Shown here one piece after another: positions 9,149-16,712 of a stretch of DNA of 64,000 nucleotides. The notes below the pieces were generated by a model, which was not told the DNA's origin, did no database searches, and saw only the letters and a program-made list of their open reading frames with translations. Position 1 is the first letter of the stretch; the number at the start of each line of letters is the position of its first letter. The DNA is taken from the NCBI GenBank assembly GCA_028819215.1, contig JAPPMG010000073.1:1-64000 (forward strand), in the 5' to 3' direction. The translations under genes were made by a program, and so were the position numbers. The stretch comes from Bryobacterales bacterium. Its GTDB lineage: Bacteria; Acidobacteriota; Terriglobia; Bryobacterales; UBA6623.

Positions 9149-10534
9149 TCACACGAAGCCAAACAGCAGGGGGAACGCAACGACCACAACGGCCGCCCAC
9201 ACCGCGTACACGGGTAAATAGCCTGTCTGCCAGCGCTCTAGAGCGGCGAACGGGCCGCGGCCGGTAAGGAACCGAGCATACAGCCACGCCGACCACGCTA
9301 AGTTCACCAGCAGAACCAAGTTTTCGCCTAGGGCCGCCACCCGGTTCGGGCTCAAGCCGAACTCCGAAATCCGCCCAGCTATAGCGGAAAGCGCGACGGC
9401 ATCGACCACCAGGGCGCAGACAACAAGCAGAAGCTGCAGCGCGTCAAATGCGCCGGGCGGTGCCTGCACGTCACGCGCCGAGATCGCATAGAGCAGCAGG
9501 CCGAGTACGACCGCCAAGAGTAGGTCGAAGCCGATCAGCACCTCTCGTTCCATCTCGATGCCGCTCCCGGTCCACGCCATCGTCACCAGCAAGGCGAGTA
9601 GAGCTAGGGTGAACAGCGGCGTGAACAGGCGCGTCAGTACGGGCGCCATGTTCTCAACGACGCTCTGCTTTGCTTCTACGAGCCACGCCCCGACGATGAC
9701 AGCCCCCATGGCTCCGCACGGGAGCATCCACTGCTGCGCGAACCACTCCACGTCCGCACCGATAGCGGCGAAAGAGACTGCAGTGAAACCCGTGAGGACC
9801 CCGCCGCCCAAAGCCATGAGCACGTAGTAGATGAACAGCTCTCCGGAGAAGCGTACGAAGTCCATGCGACGGCTTCCATCGAACCAGCGCCCCCCTGAGT
9901 AGGCGATGCCTACGGCGAGCCACAGCGCAATCGGCAAATGCAGCGCCGCCAGCGTTTGCGTGTGGCCTCCCGCCGTGAAGGGGAGAGCGTTGATGGCGAG
10001 CGCGGCCGCGGCAAACGCCAATGCCAGTCGGAGGCACCCAAGCCGGTCCAGACGGCGTTTCCACGCGAAGTAGCCGGCTAGGAACGGGAGCACGAACAGG
10101 CTGACGTTGGGAAAGTAGAACGTACCGGAGTCGAAAAACCCGTCTCCCGACCCAATCTTCGGATAGCCGAACAGCTCAGGCAGCTTAATCGCCGCGGCTG
10201 CAGCCATCGCTAGGCCTATCACGACGGTGGCCTCGTGCGCCCGACTGCCGCTTGGTTCGCCGTCCGCGTTCTTGGCCATCACGAGCTGCTTCCACAGCCG
10301 CTCGGAATGCTCGCGCGCAAACTCGCGCGAGACAGCGTCGAGGTCTCCCAGTCGCTTAACGGCAACCAGGAACGCCTCGTCGGCGGCGAGGCCGGCGGCG
10401 CGCAGGTCCGCGACCAGATCGCGCAGGTGGCCTTCGAGTTCCTCCAGATCCGAATCACTGATCGCCGGGCGGCGTCGCAGCCAACTCCGCCACTGGGTGA
10501 TTTGCGCTTCGAGCGCGTCGTCGTGCGTCAACAT
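9149..10534 (-). CDS. Polytopic membrane protein with N-terminal permease-prefix domain
   Basis: 461 residues. Residues 1-85 are a soluble helical prefix (WRSWLRRRPAIS..DLEELEGHLRDLV..L...GL...EAFLVA.KRLGD) of the kind found before ABC-type permeases that are paired with PadR regulators. The rest is hydrophobic with roughly ten to twelve membrane segments and no recognisable catalytic motif. The start at 10534 (ATGTTGAC) overlaps the end of the PadR gene by 7 bases, so the two are translationally coupled and probably form one operon with PadR first. Likely role: a membrane response protein under PadR control, perhaps in transport or envelope stress. The MacB/FtsX domain usually seen after this prefix is not apparent. 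Confidence 0.75.
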   Translation of the reverse strand: MLTHDDALEAQITQWRSWLRRRPAISDSDLEELEGHLRDLVADLRAAGLAADEAFLVAVKRLGDLDAVSREFAREHSERLWKQLVMAKNADGEPSGSRAHEATVVIGLAMAAAAAIKLPELFGYPKIGSGDGFFDSGTFYFPNVSLFVLPFLAGYFAWKRRLDRLGCLRLALAFAAAALAINALPFTAGGHTQTLAALHLPIALWLAVGIAYSGGRWFDGSRRMDFVRFSGELFIYYVLMALGGGVLTGFTAVSFAAIGADVEWFAQQWMLPCGAMGAVIVGAWLVEAKQSVVENMAPVLTRLFTPLFTLALLALLVTMAWTGSGIEMEREVLIGFDLLLAVVLGLLLYAISARDVQAPPGAFDALQLLLVVCALVVDAVALSAIAGRISEFGLSPNRVAALGENLVLLVNLAWSAWLYARFLTGRGPFAALERWQTGYLPVYAVWAAVVVVAFPLLFGFV

Positions 10535-10914
10535 GTCGCCTCAACTCCCCGTTGCGACAAGGGCCGCCATCCGGCGGGAACCAACGAAGATTCCATCCAG
10601 ATCTCGCGGAGCGTGGCGTCTACCACCTGCCACTGCCGCCGCTGGGTCTTCAGGTGCGCCTGGCCCGCCCTCGTGATGCGGTAGTACCGCCGTCGCCGCC
10701 CGCTCTCCGACTTTGCCCAGCGGGCTTCAACGTAGCCGAGCCGCTCGAGACGATGGAGCACCGGATAGAGCATTCCGTCCGTCCAATGAAGATGCCCGCC
10801 CGACAGCTCGCCGACTCGCTTGATGATCGCGTAGCCGTAGCTGTCGCCGTCCGCCAGAATTGCCAATACGAGTGGTGCGGCCGAAGCCGCCACTAGGTCC
10901 TTGCTGATGTTCAT
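10528..10914 (-). CDS. PadR-family transcriptional regulator
   Basis: Winged-helix repressor of 128 residues. The PadR hallmark block is present: LAILADGDSYGYAI, then LHWTDGMLYPVLHRLE, then the wing (ARWAKSESGRRRRYYRIT), and a C-terminal helix for dimerisation. It is the first gene of a two-gene operon with the permease-prefix membrane protein (7-base overlap), the arrangement in which PadR usually represses its own operon. An AT-rich promoter region with repeated CAATGCA words lies just upstream (10950-10988). The inducing ligand cannot be read from the sequence. Confidence 0.92.
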   Translation of the reverse strand: MNISKDLVAASAAPLVLAILADGDSYGYAIIKRVGELSGGHLHWTDGMLYPVLHRLERLGYVEARWAKSESGRRRRYYRITRAGQAHLKTQRRQWQVVDATLREIWMESSLVPAGWRPLSQRGVEATC

Positions 10915-10949
10915 TCCTGTGCCCCGCTCCGACCACGAAGCGACCCTGC

Positions 10950-10988
10950 TTTATACATAGCATATCAATGCATTGAAGCACAATGCAA
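10950..10988 (-). promoter_or_regulatory. Candidate promoter/operator of the PadR operon
   Basis: AT-rich island in GC-rich surroundings. Read on the minus strand it offers TTCAAT (10977-10972), 16 bases, then TATAAA (10955-10950), about 35 bases before the PadR start. Two CAATGCA words (plus-strand 10966-10972 and 10981-10987) are 15 bp apart and overlap the promoter, which would suit autorepression by PadR. The assignment is inferred from position and composition. Confidence 0.35.
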
Positions 10989-11291
10989 CAGGACCGGCCG
11001 AAAAAATGCGCGATTGGTCTGCTTGACCGCAACCCACGGGGCAGAGGTGCTGTAGAGCCTGCCTCGGGAAAAGCGTGCTCACCTTGCGGCACGCGGCGCC
11101 GCGAGCGAGGGCGAAGCTCCTATATCTCGTCGACTCCGCCCCGCGAGATGATGGGGGCCAACCGGAGTGCATCACAGGCACACTGGGACTACCTATTCGC
11201 GTTCTCGGTCAAGACCAGCCGGCCCTATCGATTCCCAAGCGAAACGAACGAAGCCGGGCCGGCCGCGTACCGGCGGGAAGCGCGCCCGAAC
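10989..11291. other. Intergenic stretch, nothing recognised
   Basis: About 300 bases between the PadR promoter region and the end of the outer-membrane barrel gene. Open frames here are short and lack family resemblance. No RNA gene or mobile element was recognised. Confidence 0.5.
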
Positions 11292-12185
11292 TTAGAACCA
11301 GTACTTCAAGCTCAGGCTCACGCCCCAAAAGCTGCTGTCCTCGGTCGCGATCTGATACAGGATCGTTTCGCCGCGGCCGACGCTCGATTCGTGGCTGCGA
11401 AGCTGATTCCAAGGCGTCGGCTCGCTCACAAACTCGCCGAAATCGGTCCAGCGGAACTTCATGCCCAGCGTAACCGTCTCACGGAGCCGGTAATCCACGC
11501 CGGCCAGCAGTTGGTACCCCAGCGTGACATCAGTCAGCCGGGCATCGCCGATCGTCGTCGTGCCAGCGACCTTGGCGCGGAGCGCCGGGTCCGAAAAGGT
11601 CGCGATCCGCTGCGGATCGTCGTTACGCTTCCAGATGGTGCCGTAGTCAAGCGTTGCCCGTTCCAAGCCAATGCCGGCGCCTACGTACGGGGTCCAAAAC
11701 GACGAAGACCCGAAATCGTAGTACATGTTTGCAAAGACGTCGTGCGACCGCAGGTCGTCCACGATGCCGACCGCCAACTCGATTTCCTGCTCGCGCTTGT
11801 CCAGCGTTACGTCATCGAAAATGCCCAAGTCTGACTGAGCGTTGTAGGCCGTGATCCGGTGGAAGTACTCTCCTTCGAGTCTGACCGCCCCCCAGTCGTA
11901 GCCGAGCGCAACCCCCGCACTGACGCCGGCCGCTCCATCGAACTCGTTGCTCCATGACGTGCGCGGTGGAGCCGTGTCACACTCGCTACCGGTCTCCAAG
12001 CCGAGCGGATTGATGATGAGGTCACACTTGGTGCTCCAGTCGTTGTCCGACCCGTCCACAGCCAGTTGCGGGGCCATCGTTGCTCCCATGTCCATCTGCA
12101 CGTACATCCCGGTCTGAGCAGCTGCTTCACTGGCACATACTGTCAAGATCGCCGCAGCCGCCAAGGAGAACACTCGTCTCCCCAT
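11292..12185 (-). CDS. Outer-membrane beta-barrel protein (porin-like, OmpA/Msp4-type barrel)
   Basis: 297 residues from the ATG at 12185, which opens a signal peptide (MGRRVFSLAAAAIL..., cleavage near residue 25). The mature part consists of alternating aromatic beta strands separated by polar loops: GVSAGVALGYDWGAVRLEGEY, then WTPYVGAGIGLERA, then YQLLAGVDYRL. It ends in LKYWF, the C-terminal aromatic signature recognised by the BAM complex. This pattern fits the eight-stranded outer-membrane protein/surface-antigen group. Two Cys in an N-terminal loop could form a disulfide. Structural or adhesion function is likely. It is divergent from the NCS2 permease across an AT-rich region at 12350-12400. 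Confidence 0.8.
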   Translation of the reverse strand: MGRRVFSLAAAAILTVCASEAAAQTGMYVQMDMGATMAPQLAVDGSDNDWSTKCDLIINPLGLETGSECDTAPPRTSWSNEFDGAAGVSAGVALGYDWGAVRLEGEYFHRITAYNAQSDLGIFDDVTLDKREQEIELAVGIVDDLRSHDVFANMYYDFGSSSFWTPYVGAGIGLERATLDYGTIWKRNDDPQRIATFSDPALRAKVAGTTTIGDARLTDVTLGYQLLAGVDYRLRETVTLGMKFRWTDFGEFVSEPTPWNQLRSHESSVGRGETILYQIATEDSSFWGVSLSLKYWF

Positions 12186-12349
12186 CTCCGCATTCGCGGA
12201 TAGCCCGTCGATCCGGCCGGCAGCGGATTCCCCTTCTTCGGCTCCCCGCTGCCAAGCTTGAAGCAGGACGCAGCTTCGGTGCATGGGAGCGAAGCAACCA
12301 ACCTGCTGGCGGTTGCGCGCTATTCGGCGGACACGATCATGACCCATCT

Positions 12350-12400
12350 ATGTCACTCACTAATCGAACGTTAACGATTGTAAAGAATATTGTATACGAT
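12350..12400. promoter_or_regulatory. AT-rich divergent promoter region with inverted repeat
   Basis: About 50 bases that are markedly AT-rich between two divergent genes. AATCG-AACGTTAA-CGATT (12362-12379) is an inverted repeat and candidate operator. On the plus strand TTAACG (12371-12376), 16 bases, then TATACG (12393-12398) gives a plausible sigma-70 promoter for the permease. On the minus strand TACAAT words could serve the barrel gene. Inference from composition and spacing only. Confidence 0.4.
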
Positions 12401-12483
12401 GGGTCGGGTTGATGTGCACCCGAAGCTGCAACTTCTGATAGCTTGGTGTTTGGCCTTAGCGTCTGCCAAGTCTCAGCCCGCGC

Positions 12484-12585
12484 CTTGGCGCCAAGCCGAG
12501 GGAATCAGGGCTAGTGAAGCCACTTCAGAGCGCGACGTAACGCGTGCCACGTGCGGGATCGTTCCCGAGATCGCCAGCTCTGGCG
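12484..12585 (+). ncRNA. Candidate structured leader of the NCS2 permease
   Basis: Four short perfect hairpins follow one another in the roughly 240-base leader between the putative promoter and the GTG at 12643: CTTGGCGCCAAG (12484-12495), TGAAG-CCA-CTTCA (12515-12527), CGGGA-TCGT-TCCCG (12554-12567) and CGCCA-GCTC-TGGCG (12572-12585). The second overlaps an alternative stem AGTG-AAGC-CACT (12513-12524), so two folds compete. A nucleobase-sensing or attenuator role would fit the downstream gene, but no known riboswitch consensus was recognised, and GC-rich DNA yields chance hairpins. Confidence 0.3.
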
Positions 12586-12642
12586 CAAAGGATACGCGGT
12601 TTGCTTCTCAGTCGGGGCGGCGCCAGCGGCGAGGATGACATC

Positions 12643-14400
12643 GTGCCGGTAGGGTCCCCGACCAACGACGTTCAGGACGTCCGTTACGAACCGGACGAAA
12701 GGCCGCCACTCCCCGTCTCTGTCGGGCTCGGGCTGCAGTACGTCGCGATCACTGCGGCCAGCATCGTCTTGACACCGGCGCTGCTGGTTGGGACCGTCGG
12801 CGGTAGCGACGACTATCTCACCTGGGTCGTGTTCTCGGCCCTCGTTGTGAGTGGAGTGACCACGGTGATTCAGGTCGTTCGTGTCGGGCGCCTAGGCTCG
12901 GGATACATCCTACTAATGGGCAGCAGCAGCGCTTTTCTCGCCGTCTGCGTTCCTGCGCTCGAGCGCGGCGGCGGCGGACTCCTAGCGAGCCTGATCATCA
13001 TCTCGTCGCTGTGCCAGTTCGTTCTGGCAGCCAAACTCTCCCTGTTCCGGAAGATCTTCACGCCGACCGTGGCGGGCACGGTGCTGGTGCTAATTCCGGT
13101 GACGCTGGCCCCCATCATCGTGCGCAGGCTGACCGACGTGCCGGCGGAGGCTGCGTCGGCCGCCGCGCCGCTCACGGCCGGGCTGACTCTGGCAGTGATT
13201 GTCGCCATCTCCATGCGTGCTACCGGAGCCTTCCGGCTCTGGGCCGCGGCGGCAGGGTTGGTCGTGGGCAGCCTAGTGGGCGGACTGTCCTTCGGAATCT
13301 ACGACACCAAGCGCGTCTTGGAAGCGGCGTGGGTAGGGCTGCCGACGCTTGCGTGGCCCGGAATCGACCTCAGCTTCGGCCCCGACTTCTGGGCCCTGCT
13401 ACCGGCATTCGTCATCGTGACGCTCGTCGGTGCACTGGACACGATCGGGGACGGGATCGCAATCCAGCGGATCTCCTGGCGAAAGCCGCGCGCCATCGAC
13501 TTCCAATCCATTCAGGGCGCGCTTGCCGCCGACGGGCTGGGCAACCTCTTGTCCGGGTTGCTAGGCACAGTGCCGAACACGACTTACGCGAGCAGTATCG
13601 CGGTCGCCGACCTCACTCGGGTGGCGGCGCGTGTCGTCGGCATCTGCGCTGGGGTCATGTACGTAGGGCTCGCGTTTCTCCCGAAGCTCGTCGCCATCAT
13701 CGTCGCGATTCCTGGTCCGGTAGTTGCAGCGTACTTCATCGTATTGATGGCGTTTCTCTTCATCCTCGGCGTCCGCATCCTTATTCACGACGGCCTCGAC
13801 CATCGCAAGGGCTTCGCGGTGGGCCTCGGATTCTGGCTGGGGCTCGCCTTTCAGATGGACTGGATATTCCCTGAGTACTTCCAGGGCGCGTGGAGCGAGC
13901 TACTTGGCAACGGCATGACGGTGGGCGGCCTGACGGTGATCATCCTGACGCAGTTCGTGGAACTGACCGGGCCTCGCCCGCGGCGCCTGAAGACCCAGCT
14001 GACGTTCGAGAACTTCACGGAGGTAGACGACTTCCTGTCCGACTTCGCCGCACGCGGGAAGCGTACCCCGGAGATGACAGACCGGATACGGGGCGTCGGA
14101 GAGGAGATGCTGGTCACCCTGTCCCGGCCACAGGCAGACGACGGGCCCAAGGCAGAGCGGTTTCTGTTGGTGGTTGCACGCAACGACGGGGACGCGGTCA
14201 ATCTCGAGTTCGCGGCGGCAACCGACGACACCAACCTAGAGGATCGACTGGCTCTGCTCGGCGAACGCGTCGGCGGCCCTCCGGTCGAGGAGGAGATCTC
14301 CCTGCGCCTGCTGCGACACTACGCTTCGTCAGTGCGCCACCAGCAGTTCCACGACACGGACGTGATCACGGTGCGTGTGGGTCCGGCCACGTCTCTGTGA
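12643..14400 (+). CDS. NCS2-family nucleobase permease with C-terminal ATPase-like domain
   Basis: 585 residues. Residues about 20-440 form the NCS2 (uracil/xanthine permease) transporter: QYVAITAASIVLTPALL in the first membrane helix, about twelve to fourteen helices, and conserved polar motifs around GALDTIGDGIA and GLGNLLSGLLGTVPNTTYASS. Residues about 447-585 are a soluble extension (LTFENFTEVDDFL..., RIRGVGEEMLVTLSRP..., then ISLRLLRHYAS...HDTDVITVRV). It resembles an anti-sigma-type histidine-kinase-like ATPase fold, though the ATP-binding motifs are weak. The GTG at 12643 is preferred because GAGGA lies 7 bases upstream; an in-frame ATG at 12544 would add 33 residues without family support. 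Likely imports purines or uracil, possibly with cytoplasmic regulation. Confidence 0.85.
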   Translation: MPVGSPTNDVQDVRYEPDERPPLPVSVGLGLQYVAITAASIVLTPALLVGTVGGSDDYLTWVVFSALVVSGVTTVIQVVRVGRLGSGYILLMGSSSAFLAVCVPALERGGGGLLASLIIISSLCQFVLAAKLSLFRKIFTPTVAGTVLVLIPVTLAPIIVRRLTDVPAEAASAAAPLTAGLTLAVIVAISMRATGAFRLWAAAAGLVVGSLVGGLSFGIYDTKRVLEAAWVGLPTLAWPGIDLSFGPDFWALLPAFVIVTLVGALDTIGDGIAIQRISWRKPRAIDFQSIQGALAADGLGNLLSGLLGTVPNTTYASSIAVADLTRVAARVVGICAGVMYVGLAFLPKLVAIIVAIPGPVVAAYFIVLMAFLFILGVRILIHDGLDHRKGFAVGLGFWLGLAFQMDWIFPEYFQGAWSELLGNGMTVGGLTVIILTQFVELTGPRPRRLKTQLTFENFTEVDDFLSDFAARGKRTPEMTDRIRGVGEEMLVTLSRPQADDGPKAERFLLVVARNDGDAVNLEFAAATDDTNLEDRLALLGERVGGPPVEEEISLRLLRHYASSVRHQQFHDTDVITVRVGPATSL

Positions 14401-14459
14401 GCACCGTTCCAACGTCCGGAGCGGAGGTGACCGACGGGAGCAACCTCCAGGGTGGTGTG

Positions 14460-14960
14460 ATGCTAATCGCACTGGGCGGTTTGCCGGGCGTGGGTAAGTC
14501 GACCATCGCGACATCCCTGGCCCGGAAGATCGGGGCGGTGCATCTGCGCATCGACACGATCGAGCAGGCGATGCGGAACGCGGGCCTCAAGGTGTCGGGA
14601 CCAGAGGGATATCTTGCAGCTCGCGATCTCGCCGAGGACAATCTGCGCATCGGCCACAGCGTCATCGTCGACTCGGTCAATCCGATAGCGATTACTCGCA
14701 GCTACTGGCACGCGACCGCGGCGCGTCTAGCGATAAATCTCGTGGAGATCGAGGTTATCTGCAGCGACAAGCGCCAGCATCGCCAGCGGGTCGAGTCACG
14801 CGTCAGCGATGTCCCCGGCCTTGTACTTCCGACTTGGCAGCAGGTTCTGGACCGAAGCTATGAGCCATGGACGACCGCACATCTCGTGGACACGTCCGGG
14901 CGCACATTGGAGGACACCCTGTCGCAGGTCGAAACCATCGTCTGCTCGCGCCAGCCCTGA
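14460..14960 (+). CDS. P-loop nucleotide kinase-like protein (AAA_33 type)
   Basis: 166 residues. The Walker A motif GLPGVGKST is at residues 7-15, then a DTIEQAM segment, then a VIVDSVNP Walker-B-like strand at about 62-69, and a lid-like Arg-rich region (SDKRQHRQRVESR). The fold matches small kinases related to chloramphenicol or polynucleotide kinase (AAA_33), which phosphorylate small molecules or nucleic-acid ends. The substrate cannot be told. It starts 60 bases after the NCS2 permease in the same direction, so co-transcription is likely and a link with nucleobase salvage is possible. Confidence 0.75.
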   Translation: MLIALGGLPGVGKSTIATSLARKIGAVHLRIDTIEQAMRNAGLKVSGPEGYLAARDLAEDNLRIGHSVIVDSVNPIAITRSYWHATAARLAINLVEIEVICSDKRQHRQRVESRVSDVPGLVLPTWQQVLDRSYEPWTTAHLVDTSGRTLEDTLSQVETIVCSRQP

Positions 14961-15027
14961 CCCTCGCGGTTGACTGGATGCCGTTGGCGACCATCGCCGA
15001 GCAAGACAGGCGCGGCAGCGCCGACGA

Positions 15028-15134
15028 TGCTGGCGGTCCAGCGGGAACAGCTGGCAGCCCAGTGCCCGGAGGTGCTCGCGGGCGTGGTAGATGTCGATGA
15101 TCTCGATGGCGTCAGGGAAGCAGATGTGGCTCAA
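15028..15134 (-). pseudogene. Transposase remnant (ISKra4-type DDE domain fragment)
   Basis: On the minus strand a stretch of about 35 codons reads FPDAIEIIDIYHAREHL then RALG.QLFP. This is close to the FP.AI.IVD.YHAREHLW.L block of the catalytic domain of ISKra4-family transposases. Neither the upstream GDGA/W part nor the downstream catalytic Glu region is present in the same frame, and no terminal inverted repeats were seen. It is therefore a scrap of a lost insertion sequence. It occupies the otherwise empty 285-base stretch between the kinase and the TPR lipoprotein. Confidence 0.5.
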
Positions 15135-15245
15135 ACTGCAGCGATCCCCCTCCGCTCGCTGCTATTCTGGGCGCCGGTGCCACCGCGTCCGGCTGCACTC
15201 TCGGCCTGTCGCGGTCAGACGGAACTGCACACTCGCAAGGCGCCC

Positions 15246-16694
15246 ATGAGGACTGGGATCGGGAGACTGAGGTTCGCGAGCTGGCTCCGGACACTGGCGG
15301 CAGTGGCATCGGTACTTGCGTCCTGCCAAGGAACTCCGGACACACCCGAAGGCCTCTCCCCCCTGCCCTCGTTTCGCCTGGAGGCGATGTCTCCTGGAGC
15401 GCGGGCGACGCTGGAACCTGCACAGGATCGTGCGATCAGGAACCCGCGCGATAGCGAGGCAAACGGCGCATTGGCGATGGCCTTGCACGCCTACGAACTC
15501 CGCGAGGGGGCCGCTGCAGCATACCGCCGCGCCGCCACGCTGGCCCCGAACGAAGGGCGGTGGCAGCATTACCTCGGGCTCGTCCTTGCGGAGTTGGGAC
15601 AGCACTCACAAGCAGTGGATCACTTCCGCAGGGCGGCTGCGATCAAGCCGGACTCTGTGGCGGCGCGCATTTGGCTAGGCGAGTCGCTCCTCAGCGACAG
15701 CCGTCCGGCCGAAAGTCAGAGCGCCTTTGAGCAGGCCATCGAACTGGACCCGACCAGCGCCGCGGCGCACTACGGCCTAGGACGGGCGCGGGATTCTACC
15801 GGAGACTCGGACGCAGCTCTGCGATCCTATCTGCGGGCAGTTGACCTGACACCGGAAGCCGGCGCAGTCCGGTACAGACTGGCAATGCTGTACCAATCTC
15901 TGGATCGGGCGAGCGATGCCGAAAAGCAACTGGAACTCGCGGGCGGGAGCCGCCAGCAACCACCGATCAACGATCCCCTCGTGGCGGCGCTCCGCAACCT
16001 GCGGAGAGACAGGCAGCAGTACTTGCAGGAAGGGCTCCGATTGGAAAGCGAAGGCCTGTTGGCGGACGCAGTACGGGCTTATGGGCGGGCAGCGGAGGCG
16101 GACTCCCGCTACGCCCAGCCGCACATCAACCTAGTCGCCGTGTACGGGAAACTCGAGCGTCTCAAAGACGCCTCCCGCCACTACGACCGCGCCATGGAGC
16201 TGTCACCCGACTCCGAGGAACTGCATGTCAACTGGGGCACTCTGATGGCTCAGCACGACAGGCTCGAGGAGGCAGCCGCGAGTTTCCGTCGGGCGTTGGA
16301 GATCAACCCTCACGCCGGGGGAGCGCATGCCGACCTGGCGTGGGTCCTCGAACAGTCAGGGAAACACACGGAGGCGCTTGAGCACTACCGCCTCGCGGTG
16401 CAATACGATCCGGCCAATCGTCCGGCGAATTTCGAACTTGCGAGGGACCTGATTCGCAGAGACCGCGTCGAGGAGGCAATCCAACACTTGCTGCGGACGC
16501 TGGAGCCAGTGGACGAGCGGACGCCAACGTACCTGTACGGCCTCGCCGACGCGCATCTGCGTATCGACGAGCCGCGCAAGTCCGTCGAGTATCTTCGGCG
16601 CGCGCTCGAACTCGCGAACGAGATGGGCCAGTCGGAACTGGCTCGCAACCTCGAGGAGGATCTCCGGGCTGTGGAAGCGGCCGGTCGCCGCTGA
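15246..16694 (+). CDS. TPR-repeat lipoprotein
   Basis: 482 residues from the ATG at 15246. The N-terminus is a lipoprotein signal ending in LASC (Cys about residue 25). The rest is a run of tetratricopeptide repeats from about residue 60 to the end, each with the A..Y..A..L.P......LG pattern (for example HYLGLVLAELGQHSQAVDHF, HVNWGTLMAQHDRLEEAAASF). It probably anchors in a membrane and scaffolds protein assemblies; no enzyme motif is present. TATTCT at about 15164 could be a -10 element. It is convergent with the large TonB receptor, and a strong hairpin spans its stop codon. Confidence 0.85.
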   Translation: MRTGIGRLRFASWLRTLAAVASVLASCQGTPDTPEGLSPLPSFRLEAMSPGARATLEPAQDRAIRNPRDSEANGALAMALHAYELREGAAAAYRRAATLAPNEGRWQHYLGLVLAELGQHSQAVDHFRRAAAIKPDSVAARIWLGESLLSDSRPAESQSAFEQAIELDPTSAAAHYGLGRARDSTGDSDAALRSYLRAVDLTPEAGAVRYRLAMLYQSLDRASDAEKQLELAGGSRQQPPINDPLVAALRNLRRDRQQYLQEGLRLESEGLLADAVRAYGRAAEADSRYAQPHINLVAVYGKLERLKDASRHYDRAMELSPDSEELHVNWGTLMAQHDRLEEAAASFRRALEINPHAGGAHADLAWVLEQSGKHTEALEHYRLAVQYDPANRPANFELARDLIRRDRVEEAIQHLLRTLEPVDERTPTYLYGLADAHLRIDEPRKSVEYLRRALELANEMGQSELARNLEEDLRAVEAAGRR

Positions 16695-16709
16695 CAGCGA
16701 CCCGGCCGC
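16677..16709. terminator. Strong hairpin between convergent TPR and receptor genes
   Basis: GCGGCCGGTCGC (16677-16688) pairs with GCGACCCGGCCGC (16697-16709) with a single bulge and an 8-base loop. The structure includes the TPR stop codon and ends 3 bases before the end of the receptor gene at 16713, so it may terminate both transcripts. Confidence 0.6.
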
Positions 16710-16712
16710 CGG

